A stretch of 64,000 bases of DNA from Amborella trichopoda (GCF_000471905.2 NW_006499644.1:687121-751120), one strand, 5' to 3'. Shown: positions 10,913 through 23,796, counted from the first letter of the stretch. Numbers and translations: made by a program. Notes: generated from the letters alone by a model not told the origin.

Positions 10913-11052
10913 TGGTCTCGGAAGCAAGACCCTAAAACATGCCCTCAGGTCTTGGTGTATGACCATAAAAACACACTGCCCTTATGGTCTCAGAGGTAAG
11001 ACCCTAAAACATGCCCTCAGGTCTTGGTGTATGACCATAAAATACACCATCT
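10909..11052. repeat. 72-bp tandem duplication after integrase
   Basis: CTTATGGTCTCGGAAGCAAG at 10909 and CTTATGGTCTCAGAGGTAAG at 10981 open two adjacent 72-bp units sharing AACATGCCCTCAGGTCTTGG and TATGACCATAAAA. The words resemble the TCATG/CTTAAA array found in other Tat 3' regions here. Confidence 0.85.
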
Positions 11053-11380
11053 TTACAGTCCAAGAGGCATGACCTTAAAAAAATGCCTCCTTGAAAAAGA
11101 CGTGCGTGGCAAAAACCCGAAAGGACGCCACGGACAAAAATGTCCAAAAGAAATGACGGGGCATGATAGCACCATCCGCTATTGTGAGTAAAAGTTTCAA
11201 AAGATGGACATGGTGAAAATCTGAAAGGGCATCATGGGTAAAAGAGTCAAAAAGAAAAAAAAAAAAAGAGGTGAAAGAAAGAGATGTAGAGGTTGTAGAA
11301 GCAAGAATATGAAAAAATGAGGAGACAATCGGCGTAAACAAGCAAAGTTTCCATTAAGAGAAGTTACAAGTTACAAGTGT
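11053..11380 (+). other. Tat 3' noncoding block
   Basis: Resembles 39780-40020 (words GGACGCC, CATGGTGAAAA, GGGTAAAAGAGT). No gene is seen. It is part of the 3' region of element G. Confidence 0.5.
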
Positions 11381-11760
11381 GTAATCTCAAAAAGTTTAAA
11401 ATGTAAAAAGGTCGTCAGCATTGCTCTTGAATCTGAGGAAAAGAAAACAGTTGATCATCAACATTGCTCTTGCATCTTAGGAAAAGAGAGTAGTTCATCA
11501 CCATTGCCGCTCTCACATCAGAGGAAAAAGAGAAGGGCTTTAGATCGAGTATATCAGATGATCAAAATAGATCCCTCTGTCAAGGAATTGGCCTATGATG
11601 GAGAGGAACCAGCCTATGATGGAGAGCACGCCCTGATTGTAGTAGGTACCCTTCCACAAAATAACCTGGAGTTCATAATTGTGCTTGAGGACTTGGCTTC
11701 CAACAGACTTTGCAAGCCAGATTGGGTCTCCCAAGGCCGATCGAACGCCTACGAGAATGC
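11381..11760 (+). other. Conserved post-integrase block with VLEDLASN peptide frame
   Basis: This block follows integrase in plus-strand element G. Counterparts on the minus strand lie at 57270-57870, 45300-45940 and 27980-28250. A sense-strand frame contains the peptide word IIVLEDLASNR (about 11672-11705), preceded by KELAYDGE. Between the four copies the first Leu codon is CTT, TTG, CTA and CTG, and Asp is GAC or GAT. These silent differences suggest the peptide was once translated. Function is unknown. Confidence 0.6.
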
Positions 11761-12477
11761 CAACCTTTGGCAGGTTCTTCCTGAGACCTTGACATTCTGC
11801 AAGACTTCAAGCCGCCGCACATGCCTCTTAAAACACACGCTGCCATGCATGCTGCCCCCTGGCACATGCACCGCTGCGCACGTAACTCGCCATTTGTACT
11901 CACCACGATGCGCAAACACTGCCATGCACATTCTCACCGCCGTGCGTGTTCACTACTGTACGGGTACTTCTAGCCGTGTGTGTTCACCGCCATGCGTGCT
12001 CACTGACCTGCGTGTGATTCCTGCCGTGTGTGTTCGCCGCCGTGCGCATCCACTATCACGTGCATTTGCCCGCTGACATGCGTGTTCTCCTTGCCATGTG
12101 TACATCACCCAGTGTGCACGTAGCATGCCTCGAATTCCGTGTGTGGCACCTCCTTGATGGGTGACCCTTTACTTTCCATGCGCTGTGCCTACATGCGCAA
12201 CGACTCACTGCATGGGCATGCGTAGCCCTTCAATTTCCTCGCGACCCCTTGGCTACTCGGTGACCCTTCAGCTCCCCAGTGAGCCACTTGATTGGAAAAC
12301 CACCGACGATCACCGAAAGTCCCTGCTGCCCACCGAAAAACTATAGCAAACCCCTGTGGCTGTTGGAATTCCCAAAGCCCCGGCACTAAACCTTCTTGCA
12401 CTGCCTCAACTCCCTCTCACTACTAAAAACTCTTAGCCATTTTTATCAAGGTAAAACGGTAAAAGAGGTTGAAGCCA
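11761..12477. other. GC-rich degenerate repeats, antisense leader of element G
   Basis: Degenerate repeats of CGCCGTGCGTGTTCAC-like words (about 11880-12200), then unique DNA. It lies just downstream, in the minus sense, of the TATA at 12478-12485, so it corresponds to the leader-like blocks at 26990-28000 and 36632-37830. No convincing coding frame is seen. Confidence 0.5.
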
Positions 12478-12485
12478 CCTTTTAT
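12478..12485 (-). promoter_or_regulatory. Antisense TATA box, element G
   Basis: Minus strand TATAAAAG in TTGGTATAAAAGGTGGC, followed by TTTTACCGTTTTACC, as in the other antisense promoter copies. It points against the integrase at 10301-10912. Confidence 0.6.
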
Positions 12486-12489
12486 ACCA

Positions 12490-13021
12490 AGGGATTTCAA
12501 AGAGTGCCCCTCTGAAAAGTCAAACGGTGATGGGCTGGACCGGGTCGAGTTTAGGCTTGAGCCCGAACCCGACATACTGCCAAATGCACCTCGTACTACC
12601 GAGCGTGTCTCTAACTGTCAAGCGCGCCTCTTACTGCCGAGCATGTCGCTCGTCACATGCTTCTGCCTTGCGTCTCCGACTTCAATGAGCTGCTGCTGGG
12701 CGCGCCTCTTACCGTACGTTGCCACCAAGCACGTCCATGCCGCTTGCTGCCTTGCCCTTACCACCAAGCACGTTCGCTGCCGTGCGTACTCCACTGCGGT
12801 ATGCGCCTCGACAATCTCTGCTGATGCTGCTGTCGTGCACAACCTTCTGCCGCTGCACCCACACAATTTGCATGCATGCCTTCCCCAGTCGGCTCGATCG
12901 TGTGAACACCGGCAGGTTCGACCCTCATCACCTTTCCATCACCGTTGGGGTCATAATCATCAGTGAGTCAGACCCTCATCCACAAGTTCATCCCCCAATG
13001 AGTCCACCTCACATTTGGCAA
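12490..13021. other. Noncoding DNA between antisense TATA and array
   Basis: Moderately GC-rich with degenerate TGCCG/CACGTCC words. Open frames here match no family I know. Confidence 0.45.
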
Positions 13022-13560
13022 CCCACAGTAGCACGACCTTAAACTATAGCGTCGGTCCAATTGCATGACCTTAAACTGTAACGCTGTTCCAGTTGCATGA
13101 CCTTAAACTGTAACGCTGGTCCAGTTGCATGACCTTAATCTGTAACGTTGTTCTAGTTGCATGACCTTAAATTGTAACGCTGGTCCAGTTGCATGACCCT
13201 AAACTGTAGTGCTGGTCCAGTTGCATGACCTTAAACTGTAACAATGGTCCAGTTGCATGACCTAAACTGTAACATTAGTCCAGCTGTATGACCCTAAACT
13301 ATAGTGCACGTCCTGGCCACATGACGATAAACCACTTTGCACAATGGTCCAGTTGCATGACCTTATACTGTAGCACTGGTCTGGTTGCATGACCTTAAAC
13401 TATAGTGCTGGTCCCGTTGCATGACCTTAAACTATAACAATGGTCCAGTTGCATGACCTTAAACTGTAGGGTTGGTCCAGTTGTATGCCCCTAAAACTAT
13501 AGTGCACATCCTGACCACATGAAGTTAAAGTGCTTCGCACAGTGGTTCAGCTGTATGACC
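13022..13560 (+). repeat. TGACCTTAAACT tandem array, about 32-bp unit
   Basis: At least a dozen degenerate copies of a unit like GCATGACCTTAAACTGTAAC followed by GCTGGTCCAGTT. It is the reverse-complement relative of the TTTAAGGTCATGC arrays on minus-strand elements. It lies upstream of the antisense TATA of element G. Confidence 0.9.
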
Positions 13561-15000
13561 CTAAATCGGAGGTCAACACCTAGAACCAGCTGGACAGGAG
13601 ACACAGGAAAGGTATCGCACTGAGCAAAGGAGAGTAAACCACCACACTCTAGAGTGTTAGACAAGGCCATGACCTGAGCGAATGCACTGGCTTCCACGAG
13701 CTCTTGGCAAAGAAGATGCAGCACTAGAAGTTCATGGTAACCCAGAAGGACACCCTCAAGTCCCTGCTCCACCAGTGCAAGAAGATCTCCCGACACAAGC
13801 CCAAGGAAGTGCTGAGCTAGACCCTCTGCAAGCCCTCTTCGAGGCGATGCTCCAATAGGGTATCATCACTCCCAAGCCCACTAGAAAATCTAAGAATCTT
13901 GCTCAGGGTACAGAAAATATTTGGTGCCCATATAATCAGGTATGGGGCCATGAGCTGAAGGAATGCTCTGGCTTCGAAGCTATAGTTGCCGAGAAGGTAT
14001 AGAAAGGCCACATTGTCTGTGCCGTTCTCTCTGAACGCTTCCAAGCCATCACTCCCATTTAAGAGGAAATCCCACTACAGGTCCCCTATGAGTCTACACT
14101 GGACCCTTCCAAGACCTCGACTTCTCAGCCCTGGGAAGTCTACCATGGATGAAGTAGGCTCAAGTCCCTGAAGCGTGAGGTAGTCCACCAAGCTAGGGCA
14201 ACTCATCAGCCCCATAGGATGGTCCAAACACCACCCAAGAGATCTAGAAAGAGACGAGCCCCTAGGTCAGCTCGCTGAAGGAATCATATTCATCAGCTAC
14301 CAGTCAAGGAAGAATTCCTTAGGCCCCTTCCTCCACTACCAACCTTACGGGACTTCATCTCATGCGCAACTCGCCTTACCCTTTTGTTCAACCAGATGGA
14401 CGTTCCTGAGTCCTTAGCTGCTCGAGACTCATCCAATACGAATGACGACACTAAAAGCACCCCCCAACGGTCAGAGCTGGGGTAAGACCTAAAACACCCC
14501 CTGCACGTGTCCAATTTTGGCAATGATGAAAAAAGCAGCCTAGAACATTCTAACTCCACTTTTTCTTCTTCTCCTCCCTCCTCTTCTATTTCTTTCACAG
14601 GAACAGTTTGGTAGTGCCCAAACTTTGACACTCTAAACAAAGAGCTCAAAAGCACCAACATCAGCAGATCGCAGCAGAAGCGCCTAAGAAAGATTCTGGC
14701 CCAGGCGACTGGATTCTTGTCAGTCGCTGACGACCTGACAGCCCAAGCCAAGTCCAAGCCATCCTCAAGTTCCTGTTCCAAGGAGGCCTCCCATATGGTG
14801 TAGATCTTAGAAGTAGCATCCAACATGGGGCAAATGAGCCTAAGATCAGGGAAGAAGCTCCAACCCACACCTTAGAAGTTCAAGGTCCTCAAGTTTCCTG
14901 ATCCTTCACTTTTCCCTAAACCTCAACCCGAAACCTCTACATCCCTAATACAAATCCCTATTACCTCACCATCAGCCTAGACCGCATCGGCCGAACAACA
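13561..15000 (+). pseudogene. Tat gag, C-terminal half (element F)
   Basis: Plus-strand sequence related to the minus-strand gag of element B (28260-30600). It includes a zinc-knuckle-like WCPYNQVWGHELKEC near 13930-13975 and the downstream acidic/Pro-rich linker. Gag binds and packages genomic RNA. It is broken in many places. It joins the array at 13560 without LTR or primer site, so the 5' end of element F is not in the window. Confidence 0.75.
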
Positions 15001-15900
15001 AAGTCAACCAGTATCACAAACCAAAACTCAACTAAAACCTGCTCCTAAACTGACCCTACCACCTAAACCAGTGACTGGATTAGGAACACAGAAGGTTAAT
15101 GAGGATAAGGTGAAATATGATGTAATTGGGCATTTGAAAAAGCTTCCAGCCCTTTAAAGCATCTATGATGCCCTTATGCTATTCAGAGACTATCACATGG
15201 CCCTGGTTCAAGCCCTTTCTAACCCGGAAGTGTACGAGACTGAAGTGGAGCTTATTGAGGTGGACCCAAGTATCCTGAGTGGGTGCTTGGCCATCACCTT
15301 TTCCGAAGATGACCTACAGTCGGGAGGCAAATTTCACAATCGCCCACTCTTCGTGAATGGTGAATTACATGCTTGCCCTATCAACCAGATTATGCTGGAT
15401 GGAGGGTCAGCAGTCAACCTGTTCCCAAGCAGGATCCTCACCAGACTGAGATTAAGATCTGACGACCTCACTCCTACCCACATCACTGTGTAAGGGTTCA
15501 ACCAATAAGGAGAAAAGCCGGCTGAGACAGTTCGTCTTCTCCTCAAGATCGGTGACTAGAATGATTATGCCCAGCTTCACGTAATTAACACTGATACATC
15601 TTATAATGTCTTGCTCGGCCGCCCGTGGCTTCATGATCAGGGGGTGGTCCCTTCCATACTCCACCAATGCTTCAAGTATAGTCGAGCTGAGAGACAACAC
15701 ACGGTCTATGCTGGTAAGAGATCGTTCCATGTAGCCGAGACTCACTATGCTGACGCTAAGTGCTATTTCACAGACCTTCCAGTACCAGAAAGATAAAAAG
15801 ATGATGATTGGAAGCCTGTGAGATAGTCAGAACCCTCGTCTCATGAGGATGTTGAAGACCTTGGGTGAATGATAAAGAACATGCTCAAAGAGGAGGAAAG
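15001..15900 (+). pseudogene. Tat aspartic protease region (element F)
   Basis: The plus-strand frame at 15176-15493 contains FHNRPLFVNGELHACPINQ and MLDGGSAVNLFPSRIL. This is the retropepsin-like core of Tat polyproteins (D-G-G/S motif with hydrophobic flap region). Words typical of the following region (NVLLGRPWLHDQG-like) lie near 15605-15650. The protease would cut the gag-pol polyprotein inside particles. It is a broken fossil. Confidence 0.85.
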
Positions 15901-16660
15901 ACAAGGCAAGATCCTCCCCTTGACTCCTATCTAAGTATACCTTGCCACCTCTCTGAGGTCATGGTGCCCTCTTTCGAAGATGAAGCTTCCCCCTTTACTT
16001 CTAATTAGCTAAAACAAAATGACGAGCTAGAAGCAATTCCTGAGACTGAGGAAGCCCTAGAGGTAAACCTTCTAGCATTAAGGGTCACCTATACACCAGA
16101 CCAACAAAAGGTCATGCATGTCCCCATTGCTCTTCTAGAAGTAGAACTAGCATGCCAACCACCAAGAAAGGTACTCCAAATCCTGTCCTCCTTAAGCAAG
16201 GAGATCACCAGCAGTCAAAAGGAGGTCTTACACTTCTCAGAGGCTCTCGGAGAAGTATAGGTGGACAAGAGTCAACCCTCCGACTCTCAGGAACAAGACC
16301 CCATGGCAGAGCTAAGAACTAAGGTTCACAGCCTTCAGGATCAGTTGGAGGTTACGCGCATCGCTTCAAAGCAATTGAAGGAGTTTGTCCCTGAGACTAA
16401 GACCTATGACGAGCTCAAAAGCAATGCACCTCAAATCGAAGCTAAGGCTCCCTCAGATTGGAGTATTTATAGCAAACAGGCTCACCAAATCATGAGAACC
16501 ATGAATTATGAGCCCCTGTCCAATCAAATGCTAAGGGGTGAGGAAGCAATTGCTCCCCTGTTCAAGGTCATTGGAGTTGCGAGAAGCTATCAAAAGATGA
16601 AGCAAGGAGTGGGCTATCCTTTTTCGATGAAAGGGCAGAAGCAATGAAAAAAGAGAAGAA
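15901..16660 (+). pseudogene. Post-protease G-patch-like piece (element F)
   Basis: The plus-strand frame 16261-16647 has a charged start (MAELRTKVHSLQDQLE, coiled-coil-like) and ends in AHQIMRTMNYEPLSNQML followed by RSYQKMKQGVGYPFS. This resembles the G-patch-like stretch between protease and RT in Tat polyproteins. No RT, RNase H or integrase is seen on the plus strand after it. The next sequence is the 3' end of the antisense gene. Assignment of this piece is tentative. Confidence 0.5.
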
Positions 16661-16689
16661 AGAGTAAAGATGTGCCTCACACAGAAAAA

Positions 16690-19600
16690 GAAAAGAACTA
16701 TTTCATTCATAAATCAAGAGGGCATTACAAGTGTTCTTTTCCTTACAAAAGCTATCAATGATCTCATTGACCTTTCTCTTGCACTCTTTGACCGACGTGG
16801 TCGCCTGCTGGAGGTCTCCTCTCAGTTTGGCCACCAACCCGGCCTCATGCTCCACCAAGGACAGCTTTTCTCATAAGGAGTATTTGAGGTCAAGCAGTTT
16901 CTGGTCAAGCTCCTTATCCTCACTTTCCCAGGCCGTCGTCTCCTTCTCCAGCTTTTCAAGTTCCTGTGCCCACTTGGCTTTTTTTGCCTTCAGGGTCATT
17001 ACCTTGATATTGTGTGCAGTGACAGTCTCCATGAGGGCGGCAGACCTATGAGAGATAGCAGCCTCTCTCTCTTGTAGATGAGCCTCCACCAGTTGGCGAC
17101 TATGCGCCAGCGAGGCTTCCATGGACTCCATGAGGGAGCACCCTAACCGCGTTGCAGTCTCATCCTCTCGTAGAGCTTTTACCCTCCAACTCATTCACAA
17201 TGTTGTCCAAGTAAGGGATGGCCTCGTGTGCGCCTCCTAGGGCAAGCTGCTTCTGTTGAGGGAGCACTTCCCCAAGCTCGGCAAGGGGTAGCTCCTTCAA
17301 CTTTGAAAACTACCTTCAGCACCTCCATGATAATGCCTAGTATTCCACTAAGGATGGGTCTAGGCAGCACAGTAGGTATAACTACAGCAGGAAAATCCCC
17401 AGCTGCAGCCAAGGCCTCAGGCTCTCCAGATTCAGGAACAACCTCAGCTTGCCCTGGAACCTCAGCAACAACCCTTTTGCTCAAACGTTCCCCATGGCCT
17501 CTTCTGGCTCAACTCTCTCAAGTGCTGTAGCTTTGCCCCCTGTAGGTTCCGCAGCCTCAACCAGGGCAAGGGTGATCTCCCCACCTGGAGCTACCATCTC
17601 ATGGTGTATCACAGTAGTCTCCTCTGCTCCTGTGGTGTCTTCTCCCTTCTCCCCCTCTTCTTAAACCACCATCTCCGCCTCGGTAGGTTCGACACCTTCC
17701 CCCTCTTCTTCTTTGCTCTTGTCCTCCATGGAAGCCACTTCAACTACAGGCTCTCTCATAGGGCTCTCCTCCTCTACAACCAAGGGTACCACCTTTGGGC
17801 CCTCAAAGTCTGACCCCTATGGATTTCCTGTCTCTGCATCCTCTATAGCTACATCACCTGGGGTAGCAACTTTCTACCGCTCGGGTGGCCCCTCTTCAGT
17901 CCCTAGGGAACCAGCCTCTTCTATGATCATCGGGGCTTCCCTTTCCTCGGTAGGCATAGCAACCTCCTGAGCTTCAGCAACCGCCTCATCAAGGTCGGCT
18001 TCATCAGCCCCATTCATCTCCATCGGGACTGAGCCCTCCCCTTCAACTACGGACGTTACTTCCTGGTCTGAACAATTGCAATCGGTGCAGTAGGATCTGA
18101 GGCACCAGCCTGAGTCTCTGAAGAGCTAGAGGAGGAAGATGAATCCTCAAGAGCAGAAGGCGATGTAGAAATAGCCGGAGACACGTATGATTCCGAAGAA
18201 GTAGCCGGCGAAGATCCATCTTCCGGTTCTCGAACCACTCGACGCTTGAGACCCTTACGCTTTGGAGCCCGATGAGCAGGTGCATGAGGAATGGTTGCGG
18301 CAGCCCACTTCATCTTCTTCTCATTTTTTCGAGAGGGTGCAGCAGCCTCAAAAATACCCCCTTGAGAATAACGTGCAGCAAGCTTGCTGTGAGGGCCGCT
18401 CCTTATCAACTCGCTTAGATCCTTGACCGGGCGCCCTTCATACCTTGGAACCTTCCGACCCTCCTTCCTTTTAAATATAGCAGAGAGGTTGTCAAAAATG
18501 CTCTTTATCTTCTTCTCCATATTGAGAAACTGTGGCAGAGACTTGTCCGCAGCAATTTGATGAGGCCGCCCCACGAAGGTCAACTCCAAGCACGTGGCCC
18601 AAGCTGTGCGAATGTGCCTCAGGAGCCAGGTCTCACAATGGGTCATCAGATGGTCCCTCTTCTTGCTACCGGCTTTGCTATGCCGCTTCTCAAAGAACAC
18701 CGAAAATGAACACCCTTAGTCCAGACCATGCTGTCGGAAAAATCGATGAGGGAAATACCCCTCAAGCTTAGCGCTGTGAATGGTACGATAAGGTAGCACA
18801 CCAGCTCTCACACTCATCATATAAATCAGCTCCTTATGGGTGGTAGGAGCACCATCCAGGCTCTTGCCCAGCTCATCGGCAAAATCACAATCTGTGAGGT
18901 TCCCAACAGGAAAGGCCAGTCTACTCATATGAAGATGGTCATTGTAGAATAAGCTATGTGTGTGACCAAGAGTATGGAAGATCGCTTTTTGCCTAGTGAT
19001 CCTCAAGAGAAATGGGTACATTGTTTCATTCAACACCATATTTCTGAGGTAGGTGTTAGAGAAATAAGCTTCAAAACAGCAATACACATAGTGGATGGGG
19101 AAAGGTGTCTTGAAATCCCCTGAGAAGGCTTCACTGTCCACTATGTCGTTCCCACCTTCATCGCCCTGGTAAATCTTTCCCTAGGATACGACCCCCAAGC
19201 CGTAGTAGATGTTGCACAAGACCAGCTATGCGAGCGCATACTCCCTCCCTCGTGCCATGTCACAGGATACATAGAAAGTGCCTGGACGAATAATGTCCGC
19301 TCTGTTGGGGAGAGCGAACTTGCACAAGAAGAGCACCAGGTAGGCCATCAGAAAGATGTGGTCTTTCCCTATGCAGCTCAAATACCGGAGGGGCTCCCTT
19401 CGTAAGTGCCTTCCCTTCCTTCTCGGGCTTGGACCAACCTCATCAGCACAATCTGCAAAAAAAAATGCCACCCATTATGTGAAGGAGACGCGTCCCTTCT
19501 TGGTCTCGGAGTAGAGCAGTTGGTAAATCCCAAACAACTCTTGCAATCTAGCTGGTAGGTCTTCTTTCCCGACCCGTTCACCTCAAAAAATGACCAAGTT

Positions 19601-20139
19601 TGGGGGCACAAACTCGTCATACATAGCATCGATAAGCGGGAGCCCACCAATGAAGTACAAGTCTAGCAGAGACATCCTTGCTTCCCCATGACCAAGCAAC
19701 CATGTATTGCTGACATGGCTCCAAGTTTCCAACAACACCTTGACCGTGTTCTAACAATTGTCATAATATCCCGCCGAGCACTGAATGGCAGCCGGCAGGG
19801 AGGCACGCTTCAAAGTGTCCCTGTATCAACTTAACAACCTCACAGTCTAAGAAGAGTACCCTTTCAGGTACTGGTGCTCCCCTTGCACTTGGAGGCCCGC
19901 AAAGGACCACTTCGGGCTCGAGGTCTTCACCATTCTTTTGCCTAGGGTTGGCAAATCCCCGTCTGGGCTATAGTTTTATGCATGCAGTGGAGGAGGCCCA
20001 CCCCTTCTTCTGTTCTTACATTCCCATCGCCGTCTTCTCTAACCACAAAGTGAACGGGGTCACTAGCAAAGGTGACACTTATAGGCCACCGCGATTCACA
20101 CAAAGCCTCGGTGAGCCAGATTATCTCACCCCTCACCAA
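16690..20139 (-). pseudogene. Antisense PMD (plant mobile domain) gene inside Tat element F
   Basis: A minus-strand coding region about 3.4 kb long, opposite to gag-protease of the same element. In order: an N-terminal part near 19942-20139; the PMD core near 19200-19470 (MAYLVLFLCKFALP, ADIIRPGTFYVSCDMARGRE, the signature hydrophobic helix plus IRPGTF...MA.G...LA); a second PMD block near 18950-19141 (FPIHYVYCCFEAYF); a basic nuclear-localisation-like stretch (HRAPKRKGLKRRVV) and Ser-rich tail near 18056-18300; and a C-terminal coiled coil near 16871-17194 (LKAKKAKWAQELEKLEKET). PMD occurs in plant Mutator-like and Ty3/gypsy transposons and in host MAIN/MAIL1 proteins. Tat elements such as Retand and Grande are known to carry antisense frames. 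The 3' flank (about 16690-16730) has an AATGAAA-type signal on the minus strand. The gene is broken at several points. A dedicated promoter is proposed at 37831-37838. Confidence 0.75.
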
Positions 20140-20176
20140 GAATTCATTTAAGCCAAGCTCCCCTGCTCGTGGGAGG

Positions 20177-23100
20177 TGGTTAGGTGCCTCGATCTCGCCT
20201 CCGAATCTAGATGATTTGGAGACACGTATCTCGGGTTTCTAGGGAACCTAGGATTTGAGATCGCTCTCTCGGGNNNNNNNNNNNNNNNNNNNNNNNNNNN
20301 NNNNNNNNNNNNNNNNNNNNNNNNNNNNNNNNNNNNNNNNNNNNNNNNNNNNNNNNNNNNNNNNNNNNNNNNNNNNNNNNNNNNNNNNNNNNNNNNNNNN
20401 NNNNNNNNNNNNNNNNNNNNNNNNNNNNNNNNNNNNNNNNNNNNNNNNNNNNNNNNNNNNNNNNNNNNNNNNNNNNNNNNNNNNNNNNNNNNNNNNNNNN
20501 NNNNNNNNNNNNNNNNNNNNNNNNNNNNNNNNNNNNNNNNNNNNNNNNNNNNNNNNNNNNNNNNNNNNNNNNNNNNNNNNNNNNNNNNNNNNNNNNNNNN
20601 NNNNNNNNNNNNNNNNNNNNNNNNNNNNNNNNNNNNNNNNNNNNNNNNNNNNNNNNNNNNNNNNNNNNNNNNNNNNNNNNNNNNNNNNNNNNNNNNNNNN
20701 NNNNNNNNNNNNNNNNNNNNNNNNNNNNNNNNNNNNNNNNNNNNNNNNNNNNNNNNNNNNNNNNNNNNNNNNNNNNNNNNNNNNNNNNNNNNNNNNNNNN
20801 NNNNNNNNNNNNNNNNNNNNNNNNNNNNNNNNNNNNNNNNNNNNNNNNNNNNNNNNNNNNNNNNNNNNNNNNNNNNNNNNNNNNNNNNNNNNNNNNNNNN
20901 NNNNNNNNNNNNNNNNNNNNNNNNNNNNNNNNNNNNNNNNNNNNNNNNNNNNNNNNNNNNNNNNNNNNNNNNNNNNNGCGCCCTCTTAGATGAAGAAAGC
21001 CCCTCAGTGCTTTAGCTGGTACGGAATCGCCTCCCTTGACCTACGATCACCTTGTTTTCTGCACAACACTAACATGGTTAATTTTCAAGACAAGTGGTTC
21101 AAAGGGGCCCACCCTTGTCTTAGGGCAATGTATGTTCATATGAGAGCGTGATGAAATGGAAGGCTCAAATAAAGATATGAAAGAGAAGAAAAATTGACAA
21201 AGGGAGACTAGCATGATAGCTGGACAGTGACCGACTCGGAGTGGTAGCAAGATGGGCATGGTACTCTAGACCAGCCAACGACAATATTACTCGAAACCGA
21301 GACTGATAAAACTGTCCTAATCTGGTGTGACAGCACGAGGGGCATGGCACTCAGGACCAGCATGATGGCAATACTGCTCGATAGCCAGACCATTATAGCA
21401 GTGCTAGACTGAGTTTACCCTTAGTCAAATGAGAAGAGAAATGAATGGAAAGAAAGCACGAGATGGGAAGAAATGGAATCTCAACGATGTTAAGCATCGC
21501 CAACATCAACCATGGAGTAGCAGTATCACGACCCTTGGACGGTGCTACACACTATTGCTCACGGCTAAACGTTGAGCAGTGAACTACAGGCGGCGCTAGG
21601 AATCGCCGTTTGGCAACACTTGAAGGCAACACAGCCCCTCACGGGCGTCAGTAGCCTCTTGTGAAGCGCGAGGCGATAGCCATTTGTGAAGTGCATGATG
21701 ATAGTTCCCTTTAAGGCACACGGAGATAGGCGTGGGATGCAAGCAAGAGGCTTGCAGACGACGATAAGCACCGAGCGCACAAAGGAAGCTTGTGGATGAC
21801 GATAGGCACCGAGTACGCAAAGGAAGCTCACGGACGGCGATAGGCACCAAAAGCACGGAGGAACCTCGTGGGCGGCGATAGGTGCTAAGCGCATGAAGGA
21901 AGCTTGAGAGCGACGATAGGTGTTGCTGTGACCCTTCGTGGACGGCGATAGGCATCGCCGTCTACCATTGGCACGCAACAAGGGAAGACCCCTGCAAGTG
22001 GCAACAGGTTTCGCCGTGAGTGCTCCTCATTGAGACGTCGAGGAAACATTTGTGGATTGCGATGAGCAGCGCTGTTTGCAAACTTTGCTGAGAGATAGAG
22101 GCGAACGAAAAGAGGGGAAAGAAGCTCACGCATGGTGCTGCCATCACCATGTGTGACCAATGAATCCACAAGAGAGAAAAAGAAAAGAAAGAGGCATGCA
22201 TAGCACTGCCACTGCTGTGCATGGCCTCTGAGAGAGGCTCAGACGAGGAAGAAGAAACGAAAGAAGAGAGAGAAGGAGACAGAGAAGAGGAGAAAAAAAG
22301 AAAAGGTAATATGAGAGAGAAATATTTACCTTGAGCCTAAGGGTACCGTTTCAAAAGTTTCTCTCTCTCACAACGTGACCCAACAGTAAGACGAAATGGA
22401 AATTTTACTAAGCCATGTTCTCTTTTTGCCAAAGGTTTCAAGGTCTTTCCAGTACAATTTTAGTACGTGATATATATAGAGTTGTGCTCAAACATGGGTA
22501 GATTGATCAAAAGTAAACCTAATTGCTGAAAATTAAGATTTAATTAAATTAAAAGAAATTAGAAAATAGGGTGCAAAATGATAGATTTTCCCCTTCCTAA
22601 CAGTTTATGGAATTTCAAAACAGTCCTTGTGCTACCCTAGAACTTGCGTGATCTTTCATGGATGAACCGAGGTTGTTCGGATGCCCATTTAATCGAAAGA
22701 TGATTGTTTTTGTATAGGGCTTGGCATGGCGGTCAAGTTGATACCAACTTTGAACCATGGATCATATTTTTTAGGCCAAGATCATGTGACTTAAAATTTG
22801 GATGAATCTTGAAACTTCAGATCGTTAGTGTTCTCGTTCCTTGATGTTTTCTGTGATTTCCTTGTTGGATCACACTGGGCATGCCGTCATAATTGTGTGG
22901 CAACAAACGCAGCTCGATTTCATGTCCGAACGAGGATTTTGCAACTTTGGAGTTTTGGCTGAAATCTGGGATTCTAGCATCGGAGTTTACAGTCACTCCA
23001 TCGTCTTCGTGTGTAGAATCCGACCGTTCATCATGAACGGGGTTCGGACTAAGAGTGCCCTAGACCTTACGCACATGATGAAATTGGTTTCATGTCGATT

Positions 23101-23780
23101 AGGGTCACGAGTGTCGTGATTTGGCCACTCGAATGAGACGAGATGTTGCTGATTTTCCTGCAACTGTCTTCACGGATCAGAAACTTCTCTCTAGCTTTTC
23201 TTCTCGCTCGGGCGTCATCACGGGGCGTGCGACATATCAAAACGCTTGTCTTGACGAGACGGACACTCTCACAAAATTTGAGCGCAATCTGACTCTACAC
23301 GAGTGAGATATGGACCCTGAAAGTCATTATTCGTAACTGTCCCTTTAATAGTGATTACTTGCAGGGTGGCCGCATGAGAATAGTGTGCGCTCCTCCTATT
23401 TTGGTCTTTCCCCATAACTTTGTCCTGGAGTGCCCGATTAAGCTGAAATTTTACCCATAGGGGTTTACGACCATGCCGGATCCAATGGCAGTGGTCCCAT
23501 AGTAAATTGAGACACCAAAAATATATTTATAGTTATAGGGTCTGTTTCAGGGTGCTAGAGGCTAATTCTATCGAAATTTCTTCTTGGTCTGCACTGCTCT
23601 AGAAATATTGGATTGCAACGAAACTTGACAGGAGACCTTTTGAAGTGCTTATGATTATCTTGACCAGTTTTGGGGCCACTTGGAGACTGTCAAAATTTTC
23701 ACTATTTGTTAGGCTTTATTGACCGACTTCTCCCTTTTTTTTCGCATCGGGACCCATGATGATGAAAAATTCTTCTAACA
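20177..23780 (-). repeat. Downstream (3') LTR of element B
   Basis: Colinear with 33649-36631. It includes a TATATATA word (22470-22478, minus sense), a poly-A-like TTAATAAAA just downstream in the minus sense, a GAGAGAGA leader and the 38-bp minisatellite (about 21730-21960). An assembly gap lies at 20274-20977. In the minus sense U3 is about 1.3 kb, and R plus U5 make up the rest. Confidence 0.85.
20274..20977. other. Assembly gap (704 N)
   Basis: Unknown bases. Alignment with the other LTR (33746-33833) predicts only about 88 bp here unless an insertion is hidden. Confidence 1.
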
Positions 23781-23796
23781 GAATGCCCCGCCGAAT
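23781..23796 (-). promoter_or_regulatory. Polypurine tract of element B
   Basis: Minus strand ATTCGGCGGGGCATTC lies immediately before the LTR start TGTTAGAAG. The same arrangement, TTTGGTGGGGCATGC then TGTTTGAAG, is found at 40907-40930. Confidence 0.75.

Noticed and set aside
13022-13560. Regular short repeats that look like a CRISPR array
   Set aside because: The spacers are themselves repeats, units are degenerate, the genome is plant, and the same array recurs in every Tat 3' region.
20255-20989. Apparent 244-codon frame
   Set aside because: It is made almost entirely of gap N and has no information.
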